Positions 22,069 through 35,500 of a DNA stretch of 64,000 nt are shown here, piece after piece. Origin of the DNA: Stenopsyche tienmushanensis (taxonomy: Eukaryota > Arthropoda > Insecta > Trichoptera > Stenopsychidae). The first letter of the stretch is position 1; each line of letters opens with the position of its first letter. Position numbers and translations under genes: made by a program. The notes under the pieces were generated by a model that did not search any database, was not told the DNA's origin, and worked only from the letters and a program-made list of their open reading frames with translations. Where the stretch lies: contig WACJ01000433.1 of NCBI GenBank assembly GCA_008973525.1, positions 62,001-126,000 on the forward strand, in the 5' to 3' direction.

Positions 22069-23405
22069 CATTAAAAATGAATGAGAGTGAATCTCACACC
22101 TATTGGTATAATGTATATCAAATTATGAAATTAAAATTATCAACTATTGTACACATATATCAGGCATAAAATATTTATTATCTTGGTGTCTTTCAAATTT
22201 CCTCCAACAGCAACCAATCCTATTGCAAAATCACATGTTTATTTTGGCAAATACAAGTAAAATTTTCTCATATTACTATAAAAGCGTTATGTTACAAAAA
22301 TATTCAATGTATAATGGATTTGAGGATGTTGAAAATTGTTTTGCATTTTATAAAAATATCTTTTTTTAAAAAATAAAAATGAAAAATTTCAATGGTAAAT
22401 AGGCAAACGGCTATTACATCGGATTGGAGTCTTTAATAATTATTTTATGCAAATGAGAAAGTGTTTTAAGAAGCACGGGAATGACAATTATTTTCCGGCA
22501 TACCTTAAAAATTGATGTTTACAACAAATTCCAACAAATAAAAATAACAATGTTTAACTAATCGAAAACATGTAGGAAAATGTTCCTAAATATAAAATAA
22601 TAATTTATTTATCACGCTACTTGTATCATTTGATTAAATTCATAAACCGCCCTCAAAATTCAATATTTGAAACAATTCAATTCATATTTAACATTCTAAA
22701 AACAATGCAATTAAATAATAAATAAAATTAACATCATATACTTTAATTTGACACCTTCATAAAAATTGACACGTAATAAATAATTGATATCCTTAAGGTT
22801 CTGTAAAATTCATAAACTGTTTCTAATATGAATAAAATACACATGATTGTATATCTGCATTGTTTTTCGGGCGTAAGTAACATGTTTACTGTTTTAAAAC
22901 AATGAGCAAACTACACGCTTTCAAGTATTAAATAAACAATGTAATGAGCAAATTTCTCCATGGAAGTCCGTACATTATTTATGACACATCACAAAATTAA
23001 TATTGGATATCATCGCATTGTATAATAAAAAATGATTTAAAAGATATATACGATAAATAATATTATTGCTGATTTTACAAGGAAGACACATCATGATTAG
23101 CTTTATAAATATATTGCTCAACGGCGCAGTATAAAAGTTGAATAAAATAGAACAATGCAGATATTAAAATTTGCCTAGTAAAAAATTATACAAAAAGTCT
23201 CGAGCCAAAACTATTACATGGTTATTGAATAAATGTTTCAATATTTATACGAACCGTTTTTAAATATAAATAACATCCGGTGTAAAAAATAAGAAGTGCA
23301 ATGTCGGTAAAATGGAAGATGATTATCTCATTTGCAACAGCACAATTATGATTGAGCCATAGTGATTTTAGGCACTCACCGCAGAGGGAGTGCAGGCAAC
23401 CACCC
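22069..23405 (-). other. Probable 3' UTR and downstream region of lilliputian
   Basis: The stop codon of lilliputian is at 23406-23408, so its 3' UTR must begin here. The DNA is AT-rich and without frames. AATAAA-like signals on the minus strand occur, for example at 22604-22609; which one is used cannot be told. Confidence 0.4.
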
Positions 23406-23530
23406 TCACGTATTGTGTCTACTTTGTGATTTAAGCTGTGTTATGGCATATCTCACATATTTAACAAGATGGCGGAATGATGAATGTAACGTCAACGGAC
23501 CGCACACCCTATCCACAGTTATAAAGAAAT
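23406..23530 (-). CDS. lilli: lilli last exon with the stop codon
   Basis: Acceptor CTCTTTTCAG next to 23530; stop TGA at 23408-23406. Joined to the previous exon it reads K-DFFITVDRVCGPLTLHSSF then RHLVKYVRYAITQLKSQSRH NT. The CGPLTLHSS...LVxYVR block is the signature end of AF4/FMR2 proteins, which fixes both frame and 3' end. A long antisense frame overlaps it but is not supported. Confidence 0.92.
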
Positions 23531-26500
23531 CTGAAAAGAGAAAAATATTTTTTATTAAAGAGAATTTAAAAAGGAAAAAACAACAGCATATCAGTTGGGG
23601 AAAAAAAAGGTTATTTTCATCTCTCAGTTGTGCTCATACTCTATTCTCGAACAATGCAAAAGAATATTTAAAAGGTTCATCTCACTTTGTCACGTTAAAA
23701 AAATTGTTTTTTAATAAATTTCATTTTTTGAAAGGACATAAGTCTCTAAGGAAGTCGTCCATAATTTTACCTGAACGTCCTCTCACAGAGGATGTTCAGC
23801 AAATCTTAAGAGCCATTTATGAAGAATTAACGTGTGATAATTTATTGGAAAGATGCGTTGGCTCGTTTCAATGCGTGCGTATGGTCTCTGGTACCGAAAT
23901 ATATTTTTTGTGGCCAAAAAAACACTGGAAATCATGACATATACTGCAGCCTGCATTTTTAACGAAGCATTTAAACATATTTTAAAAATTATGGATAAAA
24001 AGATGCAATGCGATGCAAAATTGTTAAAGTGAGATGATCCCTTAATATTCAAAAGTAAAACAGAATATAATATTTACAATGGAGTAAAATTTAAAACAAA
24101 TAATTTTACATGTTTAAATATGAGATACAAAATTAATTACCTTTGCATAAGTTATCTCTAATTAATGAATCAGCCAAGTCCCAAAGATCGTGACTCTTGT
24201 GTAAGAATGTATAATATTTCACTAGAAACCCTTGTGCATTTTGCACGGCAGCCGGCATTGTCATAACAACTACAGGAGGAGCTGGTGTTGAACTAGGTGT
24301 ATGTTGTGGAGTAGCTGCAGGTGCACCAGAACCATATCCGCTACTACCCGATCCAGCCGAGCCGACAGATCCAACGGATCCGGCAGGACTTGGAGTAGGC
24401 GAAAGAGGCGATACAGTTCCCACAGGTTCAAGACATTGCGACTGCTGTTTTAAGACAACATTGTTGTAAATTATTTGCATTTATAATTTACTATAATTTT
24501 TTTTATTATATATATATATTTTTCATACAAGTAGATTGCAGATATTACCTTCTGTTGATATTCTTGTAAAATTTTGTTATATTCTTTAACCTCTCTTTTG
24601 TACATTTTGAACATACGTAGACAAAGTAAAGCTTGACATCGATAACTAAAAAAAAAGATAACAAAAAAATTATTCAAACTGTAAATAAATGAACTATAAT
24701 GCGGATAAAAGTATCGCATCCTAGTCAATCATGATGTATGAACTCTTAAAAAATACCTGAGAACGTCAAGTTTTGTTAAAGTTGAGAAAGGTGAAGCCCT
24801 TGTCCGACCGGGCATTGAATGAATATATTTCATATATTCTAAAGTCTCTCTATACAGAGTGAAGGCCTTTTTGGTATCTAGTTCCAACTCAAGTACGCGG
24901 CCTGTGAGCACAAAGCAGAGCACACTTTCTTGATAAAGCATGACACGTCCTAATGGGTCACTTTCACGTTCTGCATATTTACGCAATTGGAGTGCTTCCG
25001 TTAAATAATGCTTATGGTCCCTGCTGAAAGTTTAAAAAATATCATTGAAGCAATCAAGCAACAAAATCAATCAACTCGTACAATTATTACTGAATTATAT
25101 ATTTACCTTTCGTCATCAGATGAACAATCTTGATGACACTTTTCTAAATATGAATAATAAACTAATGGCTGATTTATATTTCTAGAATGACCAACACATT
25201 CCACTCGCTCATGATTTGTTGGAGTGGTTTCTGGGTTCTATGAGAAAATGACATTGATATTAAAAAGACATTCCAAATAAGTAAGGATGCAGTAAATTCT
25301 GTTTAATTTGGTAAAGTTACGAAAAAAGTGGTTTTATAAAGAGTCAAAGTATGCTTCATATAAGAAACGCCTACAATAAAAACAGGTTGAAATCAATAGA
25401 AAATTAAAAAGAAAACTCATAAAGTTTAGAAGAATTGAATGAAATTCTCACTTGTCTAGAGATCTTTGGTCGTTTGTCAGGCGGTGCCGGAGGTGTTGGT
25501 GGTGGTCGTTTAAGCGGTCTAGCTAGTTGAGCTAAATGATTAGCACATTTGACACTTAAACGCCTTAAATCTATGTGAACCATCAATCTTGGAGCGTCGA
25601 TTGTATGATTGTGACTTCCCACGATATCAGGTAATTCAATTTTAGAACGTCTTTCAGCTGCTTCGTCCTCTCTTAGTCTTGTTTGCAGTACGTCTTCATC
25701 TTTCATTCTTTGGGTGATATTCTCTTTATATCTCTGATGCAAATCTTCTTCTTTGTATCTCCTATGTTCTTCTTCTCGCAATCTTCTCTGCTCTTCCTTT
25801 CTATGAGCTGCTTCTTCTTCTTGACGTTTTTGTAACATTTCTTTCTCTCTCAATTGATTTTGCATTTCTTCCTGCCTTTTTAAAGTTTCCTCCTCCTCCT
25901 CCTTTATCCTTCTCTGGTTGGCGGCTTCCTCCCTAATTTTCTTTTGAAGTTGCAAAGCAGCAGCAGCAGCTTCGTCCTTTTTCCTTTGTAACTCTTTTCT
26001 TAATTTATTTTGATGTAATTCTTCTAGGTGCCTTTTATATTCATCATCTTTTTGTCTTTGAAAAGCCTCTTCTTGAAGCTTTTTTTGAGCAATTTCTTCC
26101 TCTTTAATCCTACTGGCTTCCTCTTCTGAAGATCTTTGATGCATTTCATCTTCCTTATCATCTTCTATAGTACACGCCTCGATGATCATCACCTGACCTT
26201 TTCCCTTGCCTCCTTTTCCTCCGCCTTTACCTCCCCCTTTGGCACCACCATAATTTACACAAAAGAGTTTTCTTAGAGTATCGATCTTTTTCTTATCTAC
26301 GGTGTTGGATTTTTCAACTTCATTACCGCTCTGGTAATGAGGAGAAGGTACTGTGGGGCTGGAAGGCGGATGATCATCGTCACTCGAAGACGGGCGAGGA
26401 GGAGGGTTCAGCTTTTGTTTGGGAGGTCTACCGCGTCTGCGCTTCACGGCGTCTTCTTCGGTTCGTGTTTTTCGAGGTCGTCCGCGACCTCTCGGGCGTT

Positions 26501-29500
26501 CCGGATCGGGCCTCCGAGGCCTGGAAGGCGCCTCATCTTCCGAGGCGCTGGGAGACGAAGGTAAACGAGGCCGCGCAGGGGTCCTGGGAGACCGCCGGGC
26601 GCCGAGTCGACCGCCGCCCCTACTAACGCTGCTTCGTTCCGAATTCGAACCGAGTATTCCCGGTCTCACGGGAGCTGGAGTTTCATTCTCTGAATCTGAC
26701 AGTCCTGATAACAACGGCACCTGAAAGAGTTTTATCAATGAATTCAAACGTCTAATTGTTCAAAGCTAAATTTTTAACATTACAGATATTTCATATAATA
26801 TTAAATACATTTAACAACTAATTGAATCAATGCTTACTTCAGTTTTTCCTTTGGCTTCTGCCAATACTTCTTCCACTTCCTTAGTAGAATCATAACAGCT
26901 ATCACTTTCAGCATTATTTGTACTTGTGTTGCTCGACGTACTAGTATTGGACCCGGGAGCCGTCGACGAAATATTTAACTTATTTCTTATCAAACGATTA
27001 TGTGGACTATTTCTTAAAAATCTGTTAACTTGAGGACTTAGAGCACGAGGACTACTTTTATTTCCGATAGGGCTAGACCTTCTAGGACTCAATTTGTCAC
27101 TTCTGATGGGACTCGGCCGACCATTGGGACTGCAGCGCGATAGCGAGGGTCCTCCGGTCCGCTGCGGAGCAAAATTACTCAGACCCCAGGAAGACCGCTG
27201 CTGCGTCGGAGTCGGCGTTGGGGTTTCCCCCGGACCCTCGACCACTTCGGCGGGTTCATCTATATCGTGCACCGGTGAACTGGGCGAAGTATGAGTACCT
27301 ATAATGGTAAAACTGGGTATTTAAGTGGAATCACAGTAATCATTAATTGAAATTGAGCCACATGTTCGTCGTTTACTTACCGTTATGCTTTGAATCATCA
27401 CTAGAAGAATCGGAATCAGAATCGCTTTGTTCTGAATCACTACCCGAAGAACTCGCTCCAGCTGTCTGCGTTGCCAAATTACTATAAAATAAAAATTAAA
27501 CATTTTAAAATAAAATCACAATAATAATATGACAATAATTTTTTTATATAATAAAAAATTAAGAATAAAAAGAAAAAAATTAATAGTAAAAAAAAAAACT
27601 ATATTCAACCAAAATCAATAAAGCGTAAATATCGAAGAATTTCATTTGTGTGCTTAAATTACACTAAATAAGTTGTTAAAATATAGAAAATCGTTAGGTT
27701 TAGTTGGTTTGTCCCAAACTGAAGTCTGCCCATATTAATCATACAGTCGATATACCTCTGATCTGAGAATCAAAAAGAACTTACGGCATTCTTTTACGAG
27801 CTTCATCTTCACTATCCGACAGTCGCAAATCCCTTTCAAGATCTCTATAAAGATGTAAAACTTGTGAATTTCAAAAACTTATTTAGCGACCACTTTTGAC
27901 TGCAATAATTTTGAACATTTGCCAAATATTAATATTGATGTCGCACAATTTTCCAGTCTTGCAAAATTAATGCCTTTGGAAGCAGTTTTCACATTTAAAA
28001 ACCATATGATTACAAGTGTGAATATATTTTGTTTCGATATGCAGACATATCAACTGATACATGCAAATGTTCAAATTTATGTCACAAAAGTGTTTCAATT
28101 CAACATCAACCTGAGCAAAATAAGAAAATAAAAGAAAAAAAATGTTTAAAAAAGAAATTATAAAAAAAATAAAATAGGATGGTTCTTATGACTTACGCAG
28201 ACAATCTTGGATTAGTGTGCCGGTCCAGATCTGTAACAAGCATTTTGAAAAAATTAAATAAGCGTGACATTCAGTGTGTTTGTTAGCCGAGGGATTAAAT
28301 GTTAGATATTCTGAGAGTAAACTTGTGCTTGAAACATATTAGCGTACTCAAGTTTAATCTATTTATATTATGGATCTAATCTGTTTTATATCTAGGGTTG
28401 AGCAGCTCCATAACGGACTATGGTTTGATTGCAATCGATATATAATCAGTGTGGATCGTATTATAATTTTCATTCGTGTTTTTTTTAGCAGTTTATAAAT
28501 CTTCGAGTTAAAATTCACTCTTATTAAAAAACAAGCATTGTAGACTTGCCCTTAAATGGTTGAAACTATAAAAGCGGATTTGGTTGGCAAAGGGGGAGAA
28601 TGGGGAAGCAGGTGACGGATATGCGCGTTCTTCGGTTTCCCGCCGAAGAAGCAGGTGTTGCCTTACGTTATAAAACATATGCCGTTGAAGGAGGAAGCAT
28701 CCCCCTTTCTTTTATTTTTTTTTGGGGGGGACATCGACCAGCAGCCCCGAATACATTAACGCATGTCGTCGCCCCACATTCGAGACCGCGAAGGGTTTAA
28801 GCGACTGCGATCGGAATTGCGCCGCAAATAGACGAACAGAAAAATCGCTCCGATATTATCGACTGGATGTTGAGGGGGGGGGGGGGGGGAATGCGCACTA
28901 AAAATATAGCGCGTTCGTGTTGTTGTGATTTTGGGTTATTTTTAGTGTGCGCAATGTTCGCATCATTCTTCGCTCGACAAATACACCGTCGGACATAAAC
29001 GTGACAATTATAAAAAAAAGTAAAAGATTAACACTTGCGCATGCGCACCTGTCCCCCTGCTCCGAATCGCAGTCTGTCGAGGTTCCGCGGGTAACGACGT
29101 GAGATCTAAGCGTGCTTTTTGAATAATAAAATAGGGGTTGTAAATTTATTCACGATAAATCGGCCACCAAAAATGTTTAAATGGAAGATCTCGCTCATAA
29201 GAGGTTTAATTAACAAGAATTACATCAAGTGCACAGGACAATTCTAAGAGTTACAAATTGAAACTTTGTGAATTAATTCACATTCTCACTATTTATAAAA
29301 ATCAATGGGGGGAAGCACATTTAGATCTTGAAGCAGTGAATCAAGTGTGATCACTTCTCTGTAGTTATCGGCATACTAGTAAAGCATGCACAAAAAACCG
29401 CGTTCATGGAATCCGACTTTATTGATTAGTATTTACTTTTTTAAAGCCAGGAAACAACTGACCGGAAATATCAAAACTTCCGATTTTGTTTATTCATCAT

Positions 29501-32500
29501 AATTTGTGCAAGGTTAAACAACAACAGCAATAACTTGATATTCGTATGATAACAACATAAAAAAGCAGTTGATTAAAATGAGACACGGTTCAAGAAACGC
29601 ATACATTTGGATTGCAATTGGAAAGTGAGAGTTGCGAATTTATTGTTGTTTTTATCGCCACTTTGCTGTTATTTATAAACAATGTCAAGGCTGATGATCG
29701 ATTAAACTTGCGTCATTGCGTGTCGTTTTTATTCGATCAGGGAATTCACTGAAAGACAATGACTTTCTTCGGATCGTTGATTATTCTTCCCCTGAATCAT
29801 AATCGACGGGGGGAAATTATCGTTCATGTACGCATTGGAATATCAAGATAGTAATTGACACATTTTATGCGGGACCAGTTAATAAAAAATTGGATCAGTA
29901 ACAGGTGCGTCTTCTGATGTCTAATAACGCGTCGACCCTTTTAGTGCCGACCGAATTTATAGTTTTTGAATCTTTTGTTAAATTTAATCGACGATGTTTA
30001 AAATTTGAATCGCTTGAACAATCACCGTCGACGATTAGAGCGAACGATACGAGAAGAGATCATAAAAAACGACCAGTTTTGGTCGATAACAAAAAAATAA
30101 TACTCGAACAAGATAACGCAGTGTTTATTAATCGACGCCTCGTTCTGAAATTTGGCACGAGAAGAAATAACAGGATTTGAAACTTTTATCCCCGGATATT
30201 GCACCCTCTGATATGTGCGGTCCCTTAGAATGTACTGTTTGCGAATTGAAAAATGTAATATTGCGAGATAAAAAAATTGTATGCGCTTCGCGATAAGATC
30301 GAAAGATCTGATTGCATTTAAAATAAAAAGATTATTTTGTGGTCCCTTAAAAAATAAAAGCGTTGAAAATAGTCAACAGACGCCCTTTGATTATTTAAGT
30401 GAGTAATAAGAGAAAAGAAACTATCGCGCAATGAATTCACTCTGTTGTTATTCTGAATGGGGTCGGGTTGTATCGAGTCAATTTTGGGGGCTCGCATCGG
30501 ACAGAGGGTTAAATTGGATCGAATCGATGGGGGAGTGCATCGGCGACTTGGGAAAAGGAGGGTCAAGAACCCGCCTGTCGGTCGCTTTTCGGCGCCCTCC
30601 CGCATCCAAAGTGTCAGAAGGAAAGTGTCTATTCACTTTCCACTTTTTTATCCGACTTCCGTCGACTCACCCGACTCGATCCGATGATGCAACATCGAAG
30701 AGGAGAGCGGAAGAAGGTCCGACAGATCGCATCGGGCGCGAACGCGGCGACGCGCGTAAACAGTATAGCTTCTTCGGTGCGTCCGTGCACCATTTTGTGG
30801 ACGAAACGCTCACAACCGTAAACTTCGAAACGATACCGATTTTGACTACAATCGCGCGAATGTTACACGATAAACGCGGATATACACTGCTGATAAGCGA
30901 TTAAATTAAAAAAAAAAAAAAAAAAACAAACAAGCTCTCGAACGAAAAGGCGATGCAGAAGAGACGACCTTTGAGCGGCAGAAGATTGATCGCGGCCTCG
31001 ACGAGAGTCATGTGGCGGAGTCGGGAGTCATCATCACAACATCGGAAGAGCGGTGACGCACACGAACGGACGCGACAGTTGCACCCCTGCGAGTGCACGT
31101 CCGATTTTCAAAATAAAGTACAGCGCGGCGGGCGCGGGACGAGCGGGACGAGCGGGACGTGCGGGACGTGCTGCGACGGCTGCCGCTGCCTCTGCCGCTG
31201 CCGCCGCCATCGCGGTAAACAATAGCGGCCCTGCAACCAGTGGGTTGCATGCGCTCCGCCGCCGAACTTTAAACTCCTCACACCGCTTGACCTTGCTCCG
31301 ACTGCGATTCACGTTAACTCATTCAGGCAGGACTGCCGCTTTCACACAAACAACGAGTCGAATCACCAACACAAATCTGACTATTTAATCCTTTGCACTC
31401 CAAGCGATTTTTAATGAACTTATCTAAGATTATATTTCTATATGTATACATATATAAGTAAAAGTGGTCATTTTTTCTCATCAATTTTTAAAAGTCGCCA
31501 AACAAAAACAATGTTCTCCACCAATTCAATGTTTTACGCATAAAGCCATAAGATGTGGCTAATTGGTCAGCAATGTCCACCTCAACCATATTTTTGATGT
31601 AATCTAGAATTATCTAATGCAAATATGTTGAAAAGGCGCAGAACTATTCTGCTAGCTCTGGTCTATTCAATCCCTGAGTAGTGAAGCTTTTATAAGATGG
31701 TACAAGTGTGGAAATAAAACTTGTACGGAAAAAATTCAGAAAGCGAATAAATGGATGATTTTACGTTCGATCCTAGAACAGTTGTTGTGATGTTTCAAAA
31801 CATAAAAACATCAGAATAGTTCTAAATAATTATAATCAAGGCTGGAGTATAAAATTTCGAGGCCACCTCGACATTGGAGTTCAAAGGGTTAACACTAAAT
31901 CTATTACGACGGGTCAAATGACCCATTTTAAAGTTTTTGTCAGAATTTCTTGAAAAAAAAAAAAAAACAACAATATTTACTCCTCTCTTGTTCAACAAAA
32001 CAAATTTAAGTTCGGATTCTCATGTGCAAATGCGAAAAATGTGCCAAATAAGTATTTGCAAAGAAAAAAAAACTACAAAAATCTGTTTCAAATGCAACAA
32101 ATATGCGTGTAGAAAATGTGCCTTCGAGGACTCAATTATTTGCAAAATTTAGGATTGAATTGAATAATATTTAATTTCATTCATCATTTTAAAGGCGGGT
32201 CACTTGACCCGCTGTGGTAGCAATAGGTATACATGAAGTATCGGTAGGTTTAGTGTTAAAATCTTAGATGCTATATTAGCTTGTCCGCCACTTGTCGTCA
32301 TACAAATCCACTTATCTGTCGGAACCGCAGCAGCGTGTATGAAACTTGTACATAAATAAATAAACACTAACGATAGCACACAGTATTCGATCATTTCTTC
32401 AAGTAAATATCTTTTAGCTAATAGTTATCGTTAATATATGGAAAAATGAATCTCACGCATTTTTATTATTCTATGCATTTGATCGAGTAATATCGCGTAT

Positions 32501-35500
32501 AATCCAAAGATAAAAAGCGATCTTGTGAATTAACGATGAATTCATAGAACCCTGCAACCGAAACGATAGGATCGCATTCCAGATCGATATGATCGTGGCT
32601 GTCTTTGATAACGACCTGCTCTAGCATACGAATTTGTGCAAGATGATTGCTTTTGTGTCGTAATTTATCATCTCGCATGCTGGCTGATATCGGAATTGAG
32701 TGAAATTCAAAATAGAGCGCGGATAAAAAGATGCATTTTTCTGAAAGCGTCGACTGGATCGGATATTGACGGTTTGAGGGCGAATCTGAAGGCATAAAGG
32801 CGTGACGATGTGCGTTGTTTAGAAGTTTAGGACGCATCAATTGCAGGCCGGCTCGCAGCGTGCGAAATGAATGTAGGGGGACGACGAGAGCCGAAGACGG
32901 CCGAAGAGGGACGAGCGTTCCCCGCCCTCTTCCGCGCCAAAACTGAATACACTTCCTGGCCTCGTAGCGATGTGCGTACGCGTGTGCGTGCGTGCGCAAC
33001 TCGCACGCGCCGCGTCATTCACTAATCGACTCGTTTTGCCCCACACCTACGACATTTCATATTTAAAAAAAAAATAAAAAAAAAAAACGAATTTACTCAA
33101 ATTTAACGCAATGAAAATATAATAAATACAATGTCTGACAATCTTTCACTTTTATATAGTTTTGGCAACGGATCAAGAATTTTAGTGCAATCGATGCGAC
33201 ATAATTCATCTTTGTTTGAAGATAAATCCAGCTAAATGTTCATTTGAAAAATCGGACATTATAATTTCGAAAATCAAAGCCTTTTTATTAATTCGACTAC
33301 CGCAACATACCATAAGTGTGAAGCTGTTTTTGTAGTTCTACATTGTTATCAACGTTTTACATATTAACAACACATGTCGATAACCCGCTGAACTTCCGTC
33401 AGATAAAGAAATCGCGACCGAGTTTACAAACATCGTTTTAAATTGCAATTGAACGTTGGGGATAGACTTGCAAATGTTTCGACGAACGAATGGATGTTCT
33501 TTTTGCCGTTTATTAAAAAGCTCTTCAATTTATTTGATCGTGTTAAAAGTTGAATGAAAGGTTTGAGAATCGCAGATGTGAGGCTTTCAAAAGCACGCTT
33601 GTAACGCAACAGTGTGACGTGAGGAGTGCGCCGGCGTACGTGACGTATGCCATGCAATGCAACTGTTTTTTGAAGAAGCAGGTGCTGTCAAACTTTTTTT
33701 ATCATAATTGTTAGCACTCTTTCGGTGCACGTTTTTTTGATGCAACAGACGAACATACAAAACTACTAACGAACAAACAAATCTAACATCAACAAAAATT
33801 AATTGAAATATAAATAAAGGCAAGTTTGGAATCAGAATATGGAAATAAAAGTTATAACAAAAGCTATCTAAGCTTTAAGAATACCAAACAAAGGAATGCC
33901 AAGCATCATATCTTCTGAACAATGGAGGCTGATCGTAAAAAGAGCACATAAAGGTAAGATTAATGAAAAATAAACAGCGAATTCAGCAAAAAATGATAAG
34001 AAAAATGATTCCACATTATGACTTTGTGCACAAGTGAAAAAAAACTTCAGAAGCAAATTTCATCTATATAAAATCACACAATTTATATAAAAGTATGCCA
34101 CTTTAAAAAATAAAAATGATGCTTTCTAATCTCTTTCTAGCAATCCTTCTTGCAAGGAGAGGGATGAAGGCACACAGAGCCGATTCAGTTTCAATTTATT
34201 CAAGCACTAATTTGCACGTTTCGAATTTGTAACAGTATTTTAACTAAAAGAACATTAGAACAAGATTAATCAAATATCATTCTCCAATAGAACAATTCAA
34301 AGTCGTGTTTTAGAGTTGAGTAACGATATTTTGGCAACTATTATTTCTGAAATTAAAGAATGTTCCATGTTTGCGCTGCAATTGGACAAGACAACCAATG
34401 TAGCTTTGTGTTCACAATTACTGAAAGACAGATGAATGGCGGTGAAGACGTATTCATTTGAAGGAAAATGACTGGACTGGTCAAAGCTAGTAGGCGTTTG
34501 ACCAGACGATGATGGGAATACGTTCTGGATTTCGAGCAGTCGTGAAATAAAGTAATGAGAAGCTTCCTTCAGACTTACTAAGCAAGTTGGAGCCAAATGT
34601 AATAGTCTTTTGTACCACATAGAGGTACCCTGGCTGTCGAGAGGGAGAATTTTAAACAGGGTTTATGAGTTCCGTGAAGGAATAGGATTGTTTCTAGAAA
34701 ATTAGAGCACAAAAAAAAAAATTGTACTCAAAAATAAAAGATAAATCATTTATGAAAATGCTGACGTATCTTGCTATTTTTTTCCAGTGAACTTAACAGT
34801 CTGATGACAAGGAGATATGATGAATATATTGACAGCACAGGACAAAGTTGCAAGTTTTCTGCATAAATTGGAACTTTACCAACGCAGAGTTCAAGTTGGC
34901 GATATATCAATATTTACACAACTGTGAAAGCAATTGGCAAATGACAAATCTGAAATAATTACGTTTGAAAATTCTGTGATTCACCATTTATCTGAGCAAT
35001 ATTTCCCGGACATGGATAATCGTCAGTCTAGTTCTTGGATATTAGGACCATTTTCTACTGATGATGAAATTTTTAAAGACGAAGATGTGTCAGCCAAAGT
35101 AGAATTTCACAGATTACTGGAGAATAGCACTTTCAGCAAAGTGGAATTTCAAAACTATGACCTCTGTACATTTTGGAGAAAAGAAGGTGCTGAATATCCT
35201 ATTATAGCTGAAAGCTCTAAGAATGCGCGAAACTGAACCTAATATAAAAAAAACTTGCAAATGCAAAACAACTTCAATCTTCAAATTAACCATAATTAAT
35301 TAATAAGGGAGTATATTAAAATTATAATTTCATATATTTTTGTGCAATTTCATGATAAATAAAGGCTATTTGTATGTACATTAGGGGGGTATAATCAGTT
35401 TCCCTGATAGGTTATAGGGGTAAGGAGACTAAATTAACTTATAGTGTCTTAACTTATAAGACATGTATGTTAAGATATATTTAACTAATCGTGTATGAAT

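Noticed and set aside
23362..23937. 191-codon open frame on the + strand over the end of lilliputian
   Set aside because: It begins at a non-ATG codon, has no recognisable domain, is low-complexity and lysine/leucine-rich, and lies antisense to the well-supported last exon of lilli.
30431..30904. 157-codon + frame in the lilli intron
   Set aside because: No domain, and it lies in a CpG-rich block where stop codons are rare on all frames; likely chance.
31053..31388. 111-codon + frame rich in AGRAGRAG and alanine
   Set aside because: Produced by a short GC-rich tandem repeat that is open in several frames on both strands.
34297..34620. 107-codon minus frame
   Set aside because: It is the antisense shadow of the hAT transposase remnant on the + strand.
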